Shown here: in pieces, positions 52,570 to 62,151 of the stretch
Layout of the letters: the number at the start of each line of letters is the position of its first letter
Numbering within the stretch: the first letter of the stretch is position 1
Origin: Pseudonocardia autotrophica
GTDB lineage: Bacteria > Actinomycetota > Actinomycetes > Mycobacteriales > Pseudonocardiaceae
Length of the DNA stretch: 64,000 nt
Assembly: GCF_003945385.1 (NCBI RefSeq)
Contig: NZ_AP018920.1
Coordinates: 6,882,001-6,946,000 of the forward strand
Direction: 5' to 3'
Notes under the pieces: generated by a model
Databases searched by the model: none
Told to the model about the DNA's origin: nothing
What the model saw: the letters and a program-made list of their open reading frames with translations, nothing else
Made by a program: the position numbers and the translations under genes

Positions 52570-52591
52570 TAGGGTGACGACCCTCCGTCAC
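52570..52591 (+). promoter_or_regulatory. Probable operator/promoter of the IclR gene
   Basis: The perfect inverted repeat GTGACG-N6-CGTCAC (52574-52591) overlaps a -10-like TAGGGT (52570-52575). It lies 54 bases before the IclR start and could serve autoregulation. A matching -35 box is not clear. Confidence 0.45.
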
Positions 52592-52644
52592 GCCCGGCGG
52601 ACAGGAGCCGGTGGTCACAGCCTAGGTCGGGGAAGGTGTCGCAG

Positions 52645-53349
52645 ATGAGCGCGGAGGTGCGGGACGGCGACGGGCCGGCACAGAGCGGTTCGCTGACCCT
52701 CGATCGTGGGCTGCGACTGCTGGAGCTGCTGGCGAACGAGGACCGCGAGATGACGGTCGCCGAGCTGGCGACCTCGCTCGGGGTGCACCGGCAGGCCGTC
52801 TACCGGCTGCTCACCACCTTGCGCGCGCACCGGCTGGTGGCCGAGGGCAGCTCCGGCCGGTACCGGCTGGGCCTGGGCGTGATGCAGCTGGCCCGGCAGG
52901 CCAATCCGGAGCTGCGCCGGGCGACGGCACCGCATCTGCGCCGGCTCGCGCAGGAGCTGGAGGTCACCGCGCAGTGTGTCGTCGCCGAGGGCGACGACGC
53001 GGTCGCGCTGTCCGTCTTCGAGCCGCCCGCCTCGGTCTTCCACCTGTCCCAGCACAGCGGTGCCCGGCATCCGCTGGCCCAGGGCGCGAGCGGCCTGGCG
53101 ATCCTGATGGCCCGCAAGCCGCGGACCTCGGATCCGGACGCCGTGCGGGACGCCAGGGAGGCCGGTTACGCGGTCTCCCGCGGGCGGCTCACCGCGGGAG
53201 CGGTGGGGATCGCGGTCCCTCTGTTCGACGGGGACGGGCACTCCCTCGACGCCGCCATCGGCGTCGTCTCGATGGGCGACGTGGACGTCGAGCACGTCGC
53301 CGGCCGGTTGCTGGACACCGCCCGGCTGATCGCCGACGGCGGCATCTGA
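52645..53349 (+). CDS. IclR family transcriptional regulator
   Basis: A 234-residue regulator. The N-terminal winged helix-turn-helix reads LTLDRGLRLLELLANEDREM, then ELATSLGVHRQAVYRLLTTL; the C-terminal effector domain has the IclR pattern HPLAQGASGLAILM and GAVGIAVPLFDGDG. ATG 52645 is preferred to GTG 52636 for RBS spacing (GGAAGG). IclR proteins commonly control aromatic catabolism, so it is the leading candidate regulator of the island. Confidence 0.9.
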   Translation: MSAEVRDGDGPAQSGSLTLDRGLRLLELLANEDREMTVAELATSLGVHRQAVYRLLTTLRAHRLVAEGSSGRYRLGLGVMQLARQANPELRRATAPHLRRLAQELEVTAQCVVAEGDDAVALSVFEPPASVFHLSQHSGARHPLAQGASGLAILMARKPRTSDPDAVRDAREAGYAVSRGRLTAGAVGIAVPLFDGDGHSLDAAIGVVSMGDVDVEHVAGRLLDTARLIADGGI

Positions 53350-53714
53350 CCGCTCGGCCACATCTCGCCGCAGGCGCCCGGGAACGACGGCCGCCCGCGG
53401 CCCGCGGCGCCGTGCCCCGACGTGCACCGACGCCCTCCACCGCTGCCCCACCGATCCGCGGCCCGGCGAGTACGCCGCGGCCCGGCGGTGGGGCAGCGGC
53501 GTCTCCGCCCGGGGGCGCCCGATCGTTCCACGGCCGCACGGCATCCGCGCTGCGCAGCAGCGTTTGCTGCCGGTCCGCACCTTGACGTGGACCACACCAC
53601 GGTGCACGATAAGTGTCAGTAAACGAACAGAAAGTCCAATAATCGGACGATCGCCGCGACCAGCATCCCCCTCTGCGGCTGCGTCACCACCGCCCAGCGT
53701 CGGACGGAGCGACG
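53350..53714 (+). promoter_or_regulatory. Upstream region of the dipeptide-type ABC operon
   Basis: 365 bp without a gene. The first 220 bp are GC-rich and hold nothing I recognise. The last part is AT-richer. It contains a possible -35 TTGACG (53582-53587) and the quasi-palindrome GTCCAATAATCGGAC (53634-53648), whose first 12 bases recur at 43554-43565 and whose AATCGGAC recurs at 34517-34524. Confidence 0.5.
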
Positions 53715-54662
53715 ATGAACTCACGGATGGTCATCCGCCGGATCGGTGGAGGCCTACTCGTTCTCTGGCTCGTCTCACTGCTGACCTTCCTGATGGTCCA
53801 GCTGATCCCCGGAGACCCGGCAGAGGTGATCGCGGGCGACAACGCCTCGGTCGCCGACGTCGACCGGATCCGCGCACAGCTGGGCCTGGACCGTCCGGTG
53901 TACGAGCAGTACCTGTCCTGGCTCGGCGGAGTCCTGCAAGGGGACCTCGGCAACTCGCTGTTCACCAACCAGCCCGTCACCCAGGCGATCCTCGACGTGG
54001 CACCGCCGACCCTGGCCCTCACGCTCACCGCGATCATCCTGGCCCTGCTGCTCGGTGTCGGCGCCGGCGTGATCGCCGGTCTGCGCCAGGGCAGCTGGAT
54101 CGACCGCGCGGTCTCCACCCTGGCGACCCTCGGTATCGCGATGCCCAGCTTCTGGGTGGCGATGCTGCTGGTGTCGGTCTTCGCGCTGACCCTGCGATGG
54201 CTGCCCGCCACCACCTACGTCCCGCTCGACCGGGGCTTCGGCACCTGGCTCTCGCACATCCTGATCCCGGCGACCGCGCTCGGTCTGGCCACCGCCGCCG
54301 AGCTGGCCCGGCACACCCGCGGCTGCGTCGCGGACGTCCTCGCGCGGCCCTACATCCGCACCGCCCGGGCCCGCGGGGCCTCGACGCCGCACCTGATCGG
54401 CAGGCACGTCCTGCGCAACGCGGCGATCCCGGTGGTCACCGTGCTCGGCCTGCAGACCAGCCGGCTGATCGGCGGCACGATCGTGATCGAGGCCGTGGTC
54501 GGCATCTCCGGTCTCGGCTCGCTGGCGGTCAACTCGGTCCTGCAACGCGACTACCCGGTGATCCAGGGCTACGTGCTGTTCTGCGCGCTGGTCGTGGTGG
54601 TCGTGAACCTCGTCGTCGACCTGGCCTACGGCTGGATCAACCCGAAGGTGAGAGCCGCATGA
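53715..54662 (+). CDS. Dipeptide/oligopeptide-type ABC transporter permease (DppB-like)
   Basis: A 315-residue permease with six hydrophobic segments. The N-terminal LLTFLMVQLIPGDPAEVIAG, RIRAQLGLDRPVYEQYLSWL, and the EAA loop region ARGASTPHLIGRHVLRNAAIPV are typical of DppB/NikB. Forms the membrane channel with the next gene's product. Such transporters import peptides, nickel, or small acids and aromatic conjugates in catabolic clusters. RBS GACGGAG precedes ATG 53715. Confidence 0.92.
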   Translation: MNSRMVIRRIGGGLLVLWLVSLLTFLMVQLIPGDPAEVIAGDNASVADVDRIRAQLGLDRPVYEQYLSWLGGVLQGDLGNSLFTNQPVTQAILDVAPPTLALTLTAIILALLLGVGAGVIAGLRQGSWIDRAVSTLATLGIAMPSFWVAMLLVSVFALTLRWLPATTYVPLDRGFGTWLSHILIPATALGLATAAELARHTRGCVADVLARPYIRTARARGASTPHLIGRHVLRNAAIPVVTVLGLQTSRLIGGTIVIEAVVGISGLGSLAVNSVLQRDYPVIQGYVLFCALVVVVVNLVVDLAYGWINPKVRAA

Positions 54663-55588
54663 ATCCTCCCCCCGAGCCTCGGACGATGGAGCCGGCCGGG
54701 CAGCCGGCCGCCCGGGTGGATCCCGCTGCGACCCCGCCGCCGCGCAGCCCGAGGCGCCGGAACCGGGTGCTGCGCGCCGTGGTCGGGCGACCGGCGAGCG
54801 CCGCCTCGGTCGGCGTCGTCGCGCTGCTGGTCGTACTCGCGATCATCGGGCCGCTCGTCGCCCCGCACGACCCGGACGCCCAGAACCTGGCCAACCGGTT
54901 CGCCGACCCGAGCTGGACCCACCTGTTCGGAACCGACGACTTCGGCCGCGACGTGCTCAGCCGGATCATCACCGCGTCCCGGATCACCATCATCGCCCCG
55001 CTGATCTCGGTCGGGATCGCGGTCGCGATCGGGCTGCCGCTGGGCCTGCTGGCGGCGATCCGCGGTGGCTGGGTGGACGCCGTCACCGGGCGGCTCGCCG
55101 ACACCGTGCTGGCGCTGCCCGCGCTGGTGGGTGCGCTGGCGATCGTCGCGGTGCTCGGGCCGGGCCTGGTCAACACCATGATCGCGGTCGGGATCATCTT
55201 CACCCCGACGATGTTCCGGATCGTCCGCGGCGCCGCACTCGCGGTGACCGAGGAGACCTTCGTGCAGTCGGCGACGGCGATCGGATCCTCGCAACGCCGG
55301 ATCCTGGCCGTCCACGTGCTGCCGAACATCGCGGCGCCGGTCATGGTCCAGGTGACCATCCTGATGGGGGTGGCACTGCTCGTCGAGGCGAGCCTGAGCT
55401 TCCTCGGGCTCGGCGTACAGCCCCCGGACGCGAGCTGGGGATCGATGCTCAAGGCGGCCTACGCCAGCCAGTTCGACGCGCCCTACGCGGTCATCCCGCC
55501 CGGCGTGGCGATGGTGCTGACCGTGCTGTCGTTCAACACGATCGGCGACGCGATCCGCGACGCCGTCGGGATCCGGAGGCGGATGTGA
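54659..55588 (+). CDS. Dipeptide/oligopeptide-type ABC transporter permease (DppC-like)
   Basis: A 309-residue permease with a Pro-rich cytoplasmic N-terminus (about 40 residues), six membrane segments, the DppC opening HLFGTDDFGRDVLSRII and the EAA loop SATAIGSSQRRILAVHVLPN. It ends in LSFLGLGVQPPDASWGSML and a final helix. ATGA overlap with DppB-like gene. Confidence 0.92.
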   Translation: MNPPPEPRTMEPAGQPAARVDPAATPPPRSPRRRNRVLRAVVGRPASAASVGVVALLVVLAIIGPLVAPHDPDAQNLANRFADPSWTHLFGTDDFGRDVLSRIITASRITIIAPLISVGIAVAIGLPLGLLAAIRGGWVDAVTGRLADTVLALPALVGALAIVAVLGPGLVNTMIAVGIIFTPTMFRIVRGAALAVTEETFVQSATAIGSSQRRILAVHVLPNIAAPVMVQVTILMGVALLVEASLSFLGLGVQPPDASWGSMLKAAYASQFDAPYAVIPPGVAMVLTVLSFNTIGDAIRDAVGIRRRM

Positions 55589-56607
55589 CCGCACCATCGC
55601 GCCCGGCCGGGGAACCACTGCTCTCGGTCCGCGGCCTGACCATCGACCTGCCCGGCGAGCCCGGCCAGCGCGGACTCGTCGAGGACGTCACGTTCGACGT
55701 GCACCGGGGACGTTCGCTGGCCCTGATCGGCGAGTCCGGGTGCGGCAAGAGCCTGACCTCGATGGCCGTGCTGCGGCTGCTGCCGCCCGGGCTGCCGGTC
55801 CGGTCCGGCTCGGTCCACTTCGACGGCGTCGACCTGCTGCGGTGCCGCGAGCGCGAGCTGCGCTCGGTGCGCGGCGGGCCGGTCGGCATCGTCTTCCAGG
55901 AACCGATGAGCAGCCTCAACCCGACCATGACGGTCGGTGACCAGATCGCCGAGGCCCGCCGGCTACACCTGGGCGAGAGCCGGCGGACCGCGCACCTGCG
56001 CGCGGCGGAGCTGCTGGACCGGGTCGGCATCCCGAACGCCGCGCAGCGGGTCCGTTCCTACCCGCACGAGCTCAGCGGCGGGATGCAGCAGCGGGTGATG
56101 ATCGCCGGCGCGATCGCCTGCGACCCGAGGCTGGTGATCGCCGACGAGCCGACCACCGCACTGGACGTGACGATCCAGGCGGAGATCCTGCAGCTGCTGC
56201 GCGACCTGCAGCGGGACATGGACCTGGCGGTGCTGCTGGTCACCCACGATCTCGGTGTCGTCGCCGACTTCTGCGACGACGTCGTCGTGATGTACGCCGG
56301 CCACGTCGTCGAGCGGACCTCGATCGACGGGCTGTTCTACGACCCGCAGCATCCGTACTCGAGCGCGTTGCTGGCGGCCGTCCCGCAGTCCGGCAGTCCG
56401 CGCACCCGGCTGAACGTGATTCCCGGCCGGGTCCCGCCGGCGGGCCGGTTCCCGGACGGCTGCCGGTTCCGCCCGCGCTGCGGGCACGGCCTGCCCGAGC
56501 AGTGCGCGCTGCCGCAGGTCGACACCGAGCTGGAGCACGGTCACCGCACCCGGTGCGGGCGGGTCTCGGGTGGCGAACTGACTCTGGAAGGGGTGGCCCG
56601 TGTCTGA
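55585..56607 (+). CDS. Dipeptide-type ABC transporter ATP-binding protein (DppD-like)
   Basis: A 340-residue ATPase with Walker [12 protein letters not shown]-loop [20 protein letters not shown], signature LSGGMQQR, Walker [12 protein letters not shown] and the oligopeptide-transporter C-terminal segment [13 protein letters not shown], then [15 protein letters not shown] with metal-site-like Cys. GTG 55585 overlaps the permease stop (GTGA). Confidence 0.92.
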   Translation: MTAPSRPAGEPLLSVRGLTIDLPGEPGQRGLVEDVTFDVHRGRSLALIGESGCGKSLTSMAVLRLLPPGLPVRSGSVHFDGVDLLRCRERELRSVRGGPVGIVFQEPMSSLNPTMTVGDQIAEARRLHLGESRRTAHLRAAELLDRVGIPNAAQRVRSYPHELSGGMQQRVMIAGAIACDPRLVIADEPTTALDVTIQAEILQLLRDLQRDMDLAVLLVTHDLGVVADFCDDVVVMYAGHVVERTSIDGLFYDPQHPYSSALLAAVPQSGSPRTRLNVIPGRVPPAGRFPDGCRFRPRCGHGLPEQCALPQVDTELEHGHRTRCGRVSGGELTLEGVARV

Positions 56608-57652
56608 TCCGACGAGCCCGGATCCGGCGGTGGTCGTCCGGGCCTCCGGCCTGGTGAAGAGCTTCCCGCTGACCCGGACCCTGTTCGGCCGGCCGTTGCG
56701 GTCGGTGCACGCGGTGGACGGCGTCGATCTCACGGTGCGGGCCGGGACGACCCTCGGCCTGGTCGGTGAGTCGGGCTCCGGCAAGACGACGGTCGGCAGA
56801 TTGATCGCCCGGCTCGCCGAACCGGACACCGGCACCGTGGAGGTCTGCGGCCGCGACGTCACCCGGGTACGTGGCGCGGAGCTGAAGGAGCTCCGTTCCC
56901 GGCTCCAGTTCATCTTCCAGGACCCGTACGGCGCGCTGGACCCGACGAAGACCGTCGGGCACGCGGTCACCGAACCCCTGGTGGTGCACGGCCGGATCAG
57001 CGGCTCCGAGGCCCTCGACGCCGCGGGCCCGCTGTTGGAACGGGTCACCCTGGATCCCGAGTTCGCCCACCGGCGCCCGGACGAGCTCTCCGGCGGGCAG
57101 CGCCAGCGGGTGTGCATCGCCCGCGCGCTGGCGCTGGGTCCCGAGGTGCTGGTCGCCGACGAGCCGACCTCCGCACTCGACCTGTCCACCCGGTCGGAGA
57201 TCCTCAATCTGCTGCTCGACATCCAGCAGCACAGCGGCCAGGCGGTGCTGCTGGTCTCGCACGACTTCGCCACCGTCCGGCACCTCGCCCACCGGATCGC
57301 GGTGATGTACTTCGGCCGGATCGTCGAGGAGGGCACCGCCCAGGAGATCGCCGAGGACCCCCGGCACCCGTACACCAGGGCGCTGCTCTCGGCCGTGCCG
57401 GTGCCGAACCCGCAGCTGCAGCGGTCCCGGCGGCGCACCGTGCTGCAGGGCGACCTGCCGGACCCGGCGTCGCCGCCGTCCGGGTGCCGCTTCCGCAGCC
57501 GGTGCCCGGTCGCGATGGACGCGTGTGCGGCCGACGATCCTCCGCTGCTGGAGCTGTCGCCGACCCGGCGCGTCGCCTGCCTGCGGCACCAGCCGTCGAG
57601 CCCGGCCCCGGCCGGCATCGACGCCGCCGGGCCGGTGGAGACCCTCCGATGA
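56600..57652 (+). CDS. Dipeptide-type ABC transporter ATP-binding protein (DppF-like)
   Basis: A 350-residue ATPase. Walker A GESGSGKTTVGRL, Q-loop FQDPYGALDPTKTVGHAV, signature LSGGQRQR, Walker B ADEPTSALDLS and C-terminal oligopeptide domain HPYTRALLSAVPVPNP, CRFRSRCPVAMDAC. It overlaps the previous gene by 8 bp and the CaiB gene by ATGA, which ties the transporter to the enzymes that follow. Confidence 0.92.
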   Translation: MSDPTSPDPAVVVRASGLVKSFPLTRTLFGRPLRSVHAVDGVDLTVRAGTTLGLVGESGSGKTTVGRLIARLAEPDTGTVEVCGRDVTRVRGAELKELRSRLQFIFQDPYGALDPTKTVGHAVTEPLVVHGRISGSEALDAAGPLLERVTLDPEFAHRRPDELSGGQRQRVCIARALALGPEVLVADEPTSALDLSTRSEILNLLLDIQQHSGQAVLLVSHDFATVRHLAHRIAVMYFGRIVEEGTAQEIAEDPRHPYTRALLSAVPVPNPQLQRSRRRTVLQGDLPDPASPPSGCRFRSRCPVAMDACAADDPPLLELSPTRRVACLRHQPSSPAPAGIDAAGPVETLR

Positions 57653-59919
57653 GCGCACCGCTGGCGGGCGTCCGGGTGCTCGACCTGGGCCACCACGTCG
57701 CGGGCCCGCTGACGGCGCTGCTGCTGGCGGACCAGGGCGCCGATGTCGTGCGCGTGGCCCGGCCCGGCGCCGCAGCGGCCGATCCGTTCCTGGACCGCGG
57801 CAAGCGCCGCGTCGAGCTCGACCTGAAGGCCCCGGACGGTCTCGCCGCGGCCCGTGCGCTGGCGGCCGAGGCCGACGTGCTGGTGGAGAACTTCCGGCCG
57901 GGCGTCACCGATCGGCTCGGACTGGGCTGGGCGCAGCTGCGGGCGGCCAATCGCGGGCTCGTGTACTGCGCGATCCCCGGCTTCGGCGCGGCCGATCCGC
58001 GGGCGGGCGTGCAGGGCTGGGAGGGTGTGATCGCCGCCGCGACCGGGAACTGCCGCCCACGGGCAGGCAACGCCCCACCGGGCTGGGACCCGGACCGGCC
58101 CACCTACACCGCCGTCCCGGTCGCGTCGAACTTCGCCGCCTTCTGCAGTGCGGTCGCGATCGTGGCCGCGCTCACCGAGCGGCACCGGACCGGCCTCGGG
58201 GACCGGCTCGAGATCTCGCTCTACGCGGCCATGTTCGAGGCGATCGGCGGCTCCGGCGCGTATCCGGTCGCCACCGGGCTGCCACCGGAGCGGGCCATCT
58301 CGACTCTCGGCAGCGGCTGCTACCGCTGCGCCGACGGCCGCTACGTCCAGTTCAACCCGATCGGAGCGACCAACCGCTTCCTGCGCTGGTTCCTCGACGC
58401 CGCGGGCGTCGGGCACTGGATCGGCGAGGGGCTGGCCGACCGGGCCCGCAGCGCCGCCGATCCCGGCCCGCTGCGTGCGCGGCTGACCGGCCTGTTCGCC
58501 TCCCGGCCCGCCGCCGAGTGGGAGGAGCTGGCGGCCACCGCCGGAACACCCCTGGCGGCGGTCCGGACCACCGTCGAGTGGATGGGATCCGAGCAGGCGG
58601 TGGCCGACCGGCAGGCCGTCTCGGTGATCGACCCGATCCGTGGGCCGCTCACCGTGCCCGGTGCCGCCGTCGTGTTCGACGGCACCCCGGATCCGACCGG
58701 CCGGGCGGCCCCCGCCGCGGCCGCCGATCCCGGCGAGGTGCTGGCCGGGTGGCGGCGGCCCACCGGCGAGCAGGTCCGGGCCGGCACCCCCGCACCGCCC
58801 GCCGCCGACACCGCCGACGGCCCCTACGCCGGGCTGCGGGTGCTGGATCTGACCCAGATCCTCGCCGGTCCCAGCGCCGGACGGGTGCTCGCCGAGTTCG
58901 GCGCCGACGTCACCAAGATCAACGTCCCACAACGCCGGATCGGCGCGCACGGCGTGGTCAACCGGGGCAAGCGGACCATGCTGCTGGACGTCACGTCCGA
59001 GGCGGGCGAGCAGGTGCTCTGGCAGCTGATCGAGCAGTCCGACGTGGTCACCCACAACCTGCCGGCCGGGACGGCACAGCGCTACGGGCTCAGCCACGAG
59101 CAGCTCACCTCCCGCCGCCCGGAGCTGGTGCACGTGTCGGTGAGCTGTTACGGCGGCAGCGGCCCCTGGGCGGGCCGGCGCGGCTACGAGACCCAGGGCC
59201 AGGCGGCCACCGGTCTCGCCGAGCGCACCGGCGGTACCCACGGTCCCGCGGTGCTGGGGCCCTACAACGTGCTCGACTACGGCACCGGCATGCTCGCCGC
59301 GTTCGCGGTCGCGCTCGGGGTGTACCGCCGGGCCGGCACCGGCCGCGGTGGCGCGGGGCACGTCTCGCTGACCCGGACCGGGGTCTACCACCAGGCCCGC
59401 TACGCCGTGTCCACCGCACCGGGCGACGAACCGCGCGGCCCGGAGGCACTCGGGCTGCGCCCCGGGCACCGGTTCCACCGGGCGTCGGACCGCTGGTTGT
59501 TCGTGGCCGCCACGCCCGGCCAGGAGGACCGGCTCACCGCGCTGCTCGGCACCGGCCCGGACGGCCGGCCGGGCACGTTCGGCGGCCGGACCGCGACCGA
59601 CTGGGTGCGGCTGCTCGGCGAGTCCGGTGTCGCCGCGCACGAGGTGGTCGGTCTGGCCGAGCTGATGACCGATCCACGGGCCAGGGGCCAGGGCCTGTCG
59701 ATCACCCAGATCTCCGAGGAGGTCGGCGAGGTGGTCATGCCGGGCCCGGTCGTCCGTGCGGAACGGATCCCGGTCGGCCCCGGGCCCGCTGCCCGCCGGC
59801 CGGGGGCCGACGGCCGGGACGTCCTCACCGCGGCCGGCCTGGCCGACCGGATTTCCGAGCTCGAACGTTCCTGGGTGGTGCAGCTCGACGCCCTGCCCAC
59901 CGGCTGGGCGCACTTCTAG
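57649..59919 (+). CDS. Tandem-domain CaiB/BaiF family III CoA-transferase
   Basis: A 756-residue protein made of two CaiB/BaiF domains joined around residue 385. Each begins with the family pattern (GVRVLDLGHHVAGPLTALLLA and GLRVLDLTQILAGPSAGRVL). The second half keeps an apparent catalytic Asp in YNVLDYGTGMLAAFA; in the first half the aligned position (VASNFAAFCSA) is Ser, so that half may be inactive or structural. CaiB enzymes move CoA between acids. Most members are single-domain dimers, so this is a fused pseudo-heterodimer. Coupled to the transporter by ATGA. Confidence 0.85.
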   Translation: MSAPLAGVRVLDLGHHVAGPLTALLLADQGADVVRVARPGAAAADPFLDRGKRRVELDLKAPDGLAAARALAAEADVLVENFRPGVTDRLGLGWAQLRAANRGLVYCAIPGFGAADPRAGVQGWEGVIAAATGNCRPRAGNAPPGWDPDRPTYTAVPVASNFAAFCSAVAIVAALTERHRTGLGDRLEISLYAAMFEAIGGSGAYPVATGLPPERAISTLGSGCYRCADGRYVQFNPIGATNRFLRWFLDAAGVGHWIGEGLADRARSAADPGPLRARLTGLFASRPAAEWEELAATAGTPLAAVRTTVEWMGSEQAVADRQAVSVIDPIRGPLTVPGAAVVFDGTPDPTGRAAPAAAADPGEVLAGWRRPTGEQVRAGTPAPPAADTADGPYAGLRVLDLTQILAGPSAGRVLAEFGADVTKINVPQRRIGAHGVVNRGKRTMLLDVTSEAGEQVLWQLIEQSDVVTHNLPAGTAQRYGLSHEQLTSRRPELVHVSVSCYGGSGPWAGRRGYETQGQAATGLAERTGGTHGPAVLGPYNVLDYGTGMLAAFAVALGVYRRAGTGRGGAGHVSLTRTGVYHQARYAVSTAPGDEPRGPEALGLRPGHRFHRASDRWLFVAATPGQEDRLTALLGTGPDGRPGTFGGRTATDWVRLLGESGVAAHEVVGLAELMTDPRARGQGLSITQISEEVGEVVMPGPVVRAERIPVGPGPAARRPGADGRDVLTAAGLADRISELERSWVVQLDALPTGWAHF

Positions 59920-59941
59920 CCCGGCCCCCGAAAGGAGACAC

Positions 59942-61168
59942 ATGCACGTCGACCTGCTCATCAAGGGCGGACACGTCCTCGATCCCGGCCGCTCGATCGA
60001 CCGGCGCACCGACATCGCGATCGCCGACGGCCGGATCGCGGCGATCGGTGACGATCTCCCGACCGACGGCGTCGCCCGGGTCGTCGAGGTGCGGGCCCCC
60101 GGGCAGTACGTGGTTCCCGGCCTGCTCGACATCCACACCCACGTCGCCCACGGTGCGATCACCCCCGGCGTCGGGATGGAGGGCTGCGATCCGGACACCA
60201 TCGGGGTCCGGTCCGGGGTGACCACCGTGCTCGACGCCGGCTCCGTCGGCGTGGCCAACATCGGCGTCTTCTCGGCGTACATCCAGCCGCGGGCCCGGAC
60301 CAGGGTGATCCCGTACCTCAACATCGGCAGCTACGCCCACACCATGCCGACCATGGTGGACGTCAACGCGCTCACCGAGATCGATCCGGACGCGATCGGC
60401 CGCTGCGTCACGGCCAACCCCGGCCTGGTGCAGGGCATCAAGGTCCGGCTGGTCGGGCCGCTGATGGCCGAGCACGGCAAGGAGATCCTGGGCCGCAGCA
60501 GGCAGGTGGCCCAGGAGCACGGGGTCCCGCTGATGGTGCACATCGGCGACCTGTCCGCCCGTCGCCGCCCGGATCCGCACCTGCTCACCCCGGTGACCCG
60601 GTACGCGATCGAACAGCTCGCCCCGGGGGACGTGCTGACCCACCTGTGCACGCCCAACCACGGCGGCGTGCTCGGTGCCGACGACCTGATGCTGCCGCTG
60701 CTGACCGAGGCCCGCGAGCGCGGCGTGGTGCTGGACGCCGCGCTGGGCCGTGGGAACTTCGGGTTCGACGTGGCCCGCAGGCAGCGCGACGCCGGGCTGG
60801 CGCCGGACACCGTGTCCAGCGACCTGACCGCGATGGGCGAGTCGTTCCAGAGCCTGATGGAGTGCATGGCGAAGTTCATGGCCGTCGGCTACTCGCTGAC
60901 CGAGGTCGTCCGGATGACCACCACGGACGCGGCGGCGGCGATCGGCAAGTCCGACGAGCTCGGCGCGATCGAGGTCGGCCGGGAGGCCGACCTCACGATC
61001 CTGGAGGTCGTCGACGGCGACTTCGAGTTCGTGGACACCGCAGGCGACACCTTCCCCGGCGCGCACGGCCTGCGGCCGGTGCAGACCGTGCGCGCCGGCG
61101 AGCTGATCGCGCCCCACTGGGGACCGCACCCGTGGGGCTGGCTGCCGGCCGGAGCGGAGCGGTCATGA
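59942..61168 (+). CDS. Amidohydrolase/deacetylase-type metallohydrolase
   Basis: A 408-residue dihydroorotase-related barrel enzyme. The N-terminal beta-sandwich segment DLLIKGGHVLDPGRSID precedes metal ligands in LLDIHTHVAHG, a candidate carboxylated Lys in GIKVRL, His in LMVHIGD and LTHLCTPNH, and a late Asp in SSDLTAMG. ADLTILEV closes the sandwich. It would hydrolyse a C-N bond of a cyclic amide or an N-acyl group. ATG 59942 has AAAGGAG. Coupled to the NHL gene by ATGA. Confidence 0.86.
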   Translation: MHVDLLIKGGHVLDPGRSIDRRTDIAIADGRIAAIGDDLPTDGVARVVEVRAPGQYVVPGLLDIHTHVAHGAITPGVGMEGCDPDTIGVRSGVTTVLDAGSVGVANIGVFSAYIQPRARTRVIPYLNIGSYAHTMPTMVDVNALTEIDPDAIGRCVTANPGLVQGIKVRLVGPLMAEHGKEILGRSRQVAQEHGVPLMVHIGDLSARRRPDPHLLTPVTRYAIEQLAPGDVLTHLCTPNHGGVLGADDLMLPLLTEARERGVVLDAALGRGNFGFDVARRQRDAGLAPDTVSSDLTAMGESFQSLMECMAKFMAVGYSLTEVVRMTTTDAAAAIGKSDELGAIEVGREADLTILEVVDGDFEFVDTAGDTFPGAHGLRPVQTVRAGELIAPHWGPHPWGWLPAGAERS

Positions 61169-62151
61169 TCGCCGGCTGGCGCGCGGACCCGCGCTGGGCG
61201 GGGCGGCCTGCGGGGCCGGCCTACACCGACGTCACCGACACCGACACCGATGCCGACGACCACGTCTACCTGCTGACCCGCTCCGACGGGCAGGTCATCG
61301 TGCGCGATCCGGAGGGCGGGTTCGTCCGCAGCTGGGGCCGGGGCATGTTCACCACCCCGCACGGATTGACCGTCGGCCCGGACGGCTCGGTGTACTGCGT
61401 GGACGCCGGCGACCACACCGTCCGCCGGTTCACCCCGACCGGCGAGCTGCTGGCGGTCATCGGCACCGCGGGCACCCCGTCCGACACCGGGTACACGAGC
61501 GACCGGCCGGTCCGGGTGCACAGCGTCGAGCGGGTCCGGTATCCGGGCGACCCGTTCAACCGGTGCACCGCGCTCGCCGTGGCACCGAACGGGGAGCTCT
61601 ACGTCGCCGACGGCTACGGCAACTGCCGGGTGCATCGTTTCACCGCGGACGGTGAGCTGATCGGGTCCTGGGGCTCGGTCGGCACCGGTCCCGGCGAGTT
61701 CCACCTGCCGCACGGGATCGACATCGGTCCGGACGCGCGGGTGTACGTCGCGGACCGGGAGAACGACCGGATCCAGATCTTCTCCCCCGACGGGGAGTTC
61801 CTCGAGCAGTGGACGGATCTGCAGCGGCCGTGCGACCTGGTGGTCGGCCGGGACGGCACGGTGTCCGTCGTCGAGCTGTGGCGACCCGCGGGTACCCGCT
61901 CGTTCGTGCACGGGGAGGTGACCGAGGACCTCCCGTCCCGGTTGTCCGTGCTCGACGCGCAGGGCAGGCCGCAGACGCGCGGGCACGGCTCGTTCATCGC
62001 GCCGCACGGCATCGCCCGCGACTCCACCGGCGCGCTCTACGTCGCCGAGGTGACCCACAGCTTCGCGATCGCCACCGGGCGGGTCGGCCCCGAGTACGCC
62101 GACCAGCTCTTCACCCGACTCATCCCGACCTTCGACGAGGAGACCCCATGA
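61165..62151 (+). CDS. NHL-repeat beta-propeller protein
   Basis: A 328-residue protein of about six NHL repeats (for example FTTPHGLTVGPDGSVYCVDA, FHLPHGIDIGPDARVYVADR, FIAPHGIARDSTGALYVAEV). It resembles peptidyl-alpha-hydroxyglycine lyases and serum-paraoxonase-like propellers. No signal peptide, so it is cytoplasmic. It may be a lactonase, lyase or binding protein. The unusual TDTDTDADD stretch near residue 22 is acidic. ATGA overlaps with both neighbours. Confidence 0.78.
   Translation: MIAGWRADPRWAGRPAGPAYTDVTDTDTDADDHVYLLTRSDGQVIVRDPEGGFVRSWGRGMFTTPHGLTVGPDGSVYCVDAGDHTVRRFTPTGELLAVIGTAGTPSDTGYTSDRPVRVHSVERVRYPGDPFNRCTALAVAPNGELYVADGYGNCRVHRFTADGELIGSWGSVGTGPGEFHLPHGIDIGPDARVYVADRENDRIQIFSPDGEFLEQWTDLQRPCDLVVGRDGTVSVVELWRPAGTRSFVHGEVTEDLPSRLSVLDAQGRPQTRGHGSFIAPHGIARDSTGALYVAEVTHSFAIATGRVGPEYADQLFTRLIPTFDEETP

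Noticed and set aside
55963..60324. A 1,453-codon minus-strand open frame opposite the ABC and CaiB genes
   Set aside because: It lies antisense to five well-supported, overlapping plus-strand genes and has no recognisable domain; it is a third-position GC artefact.
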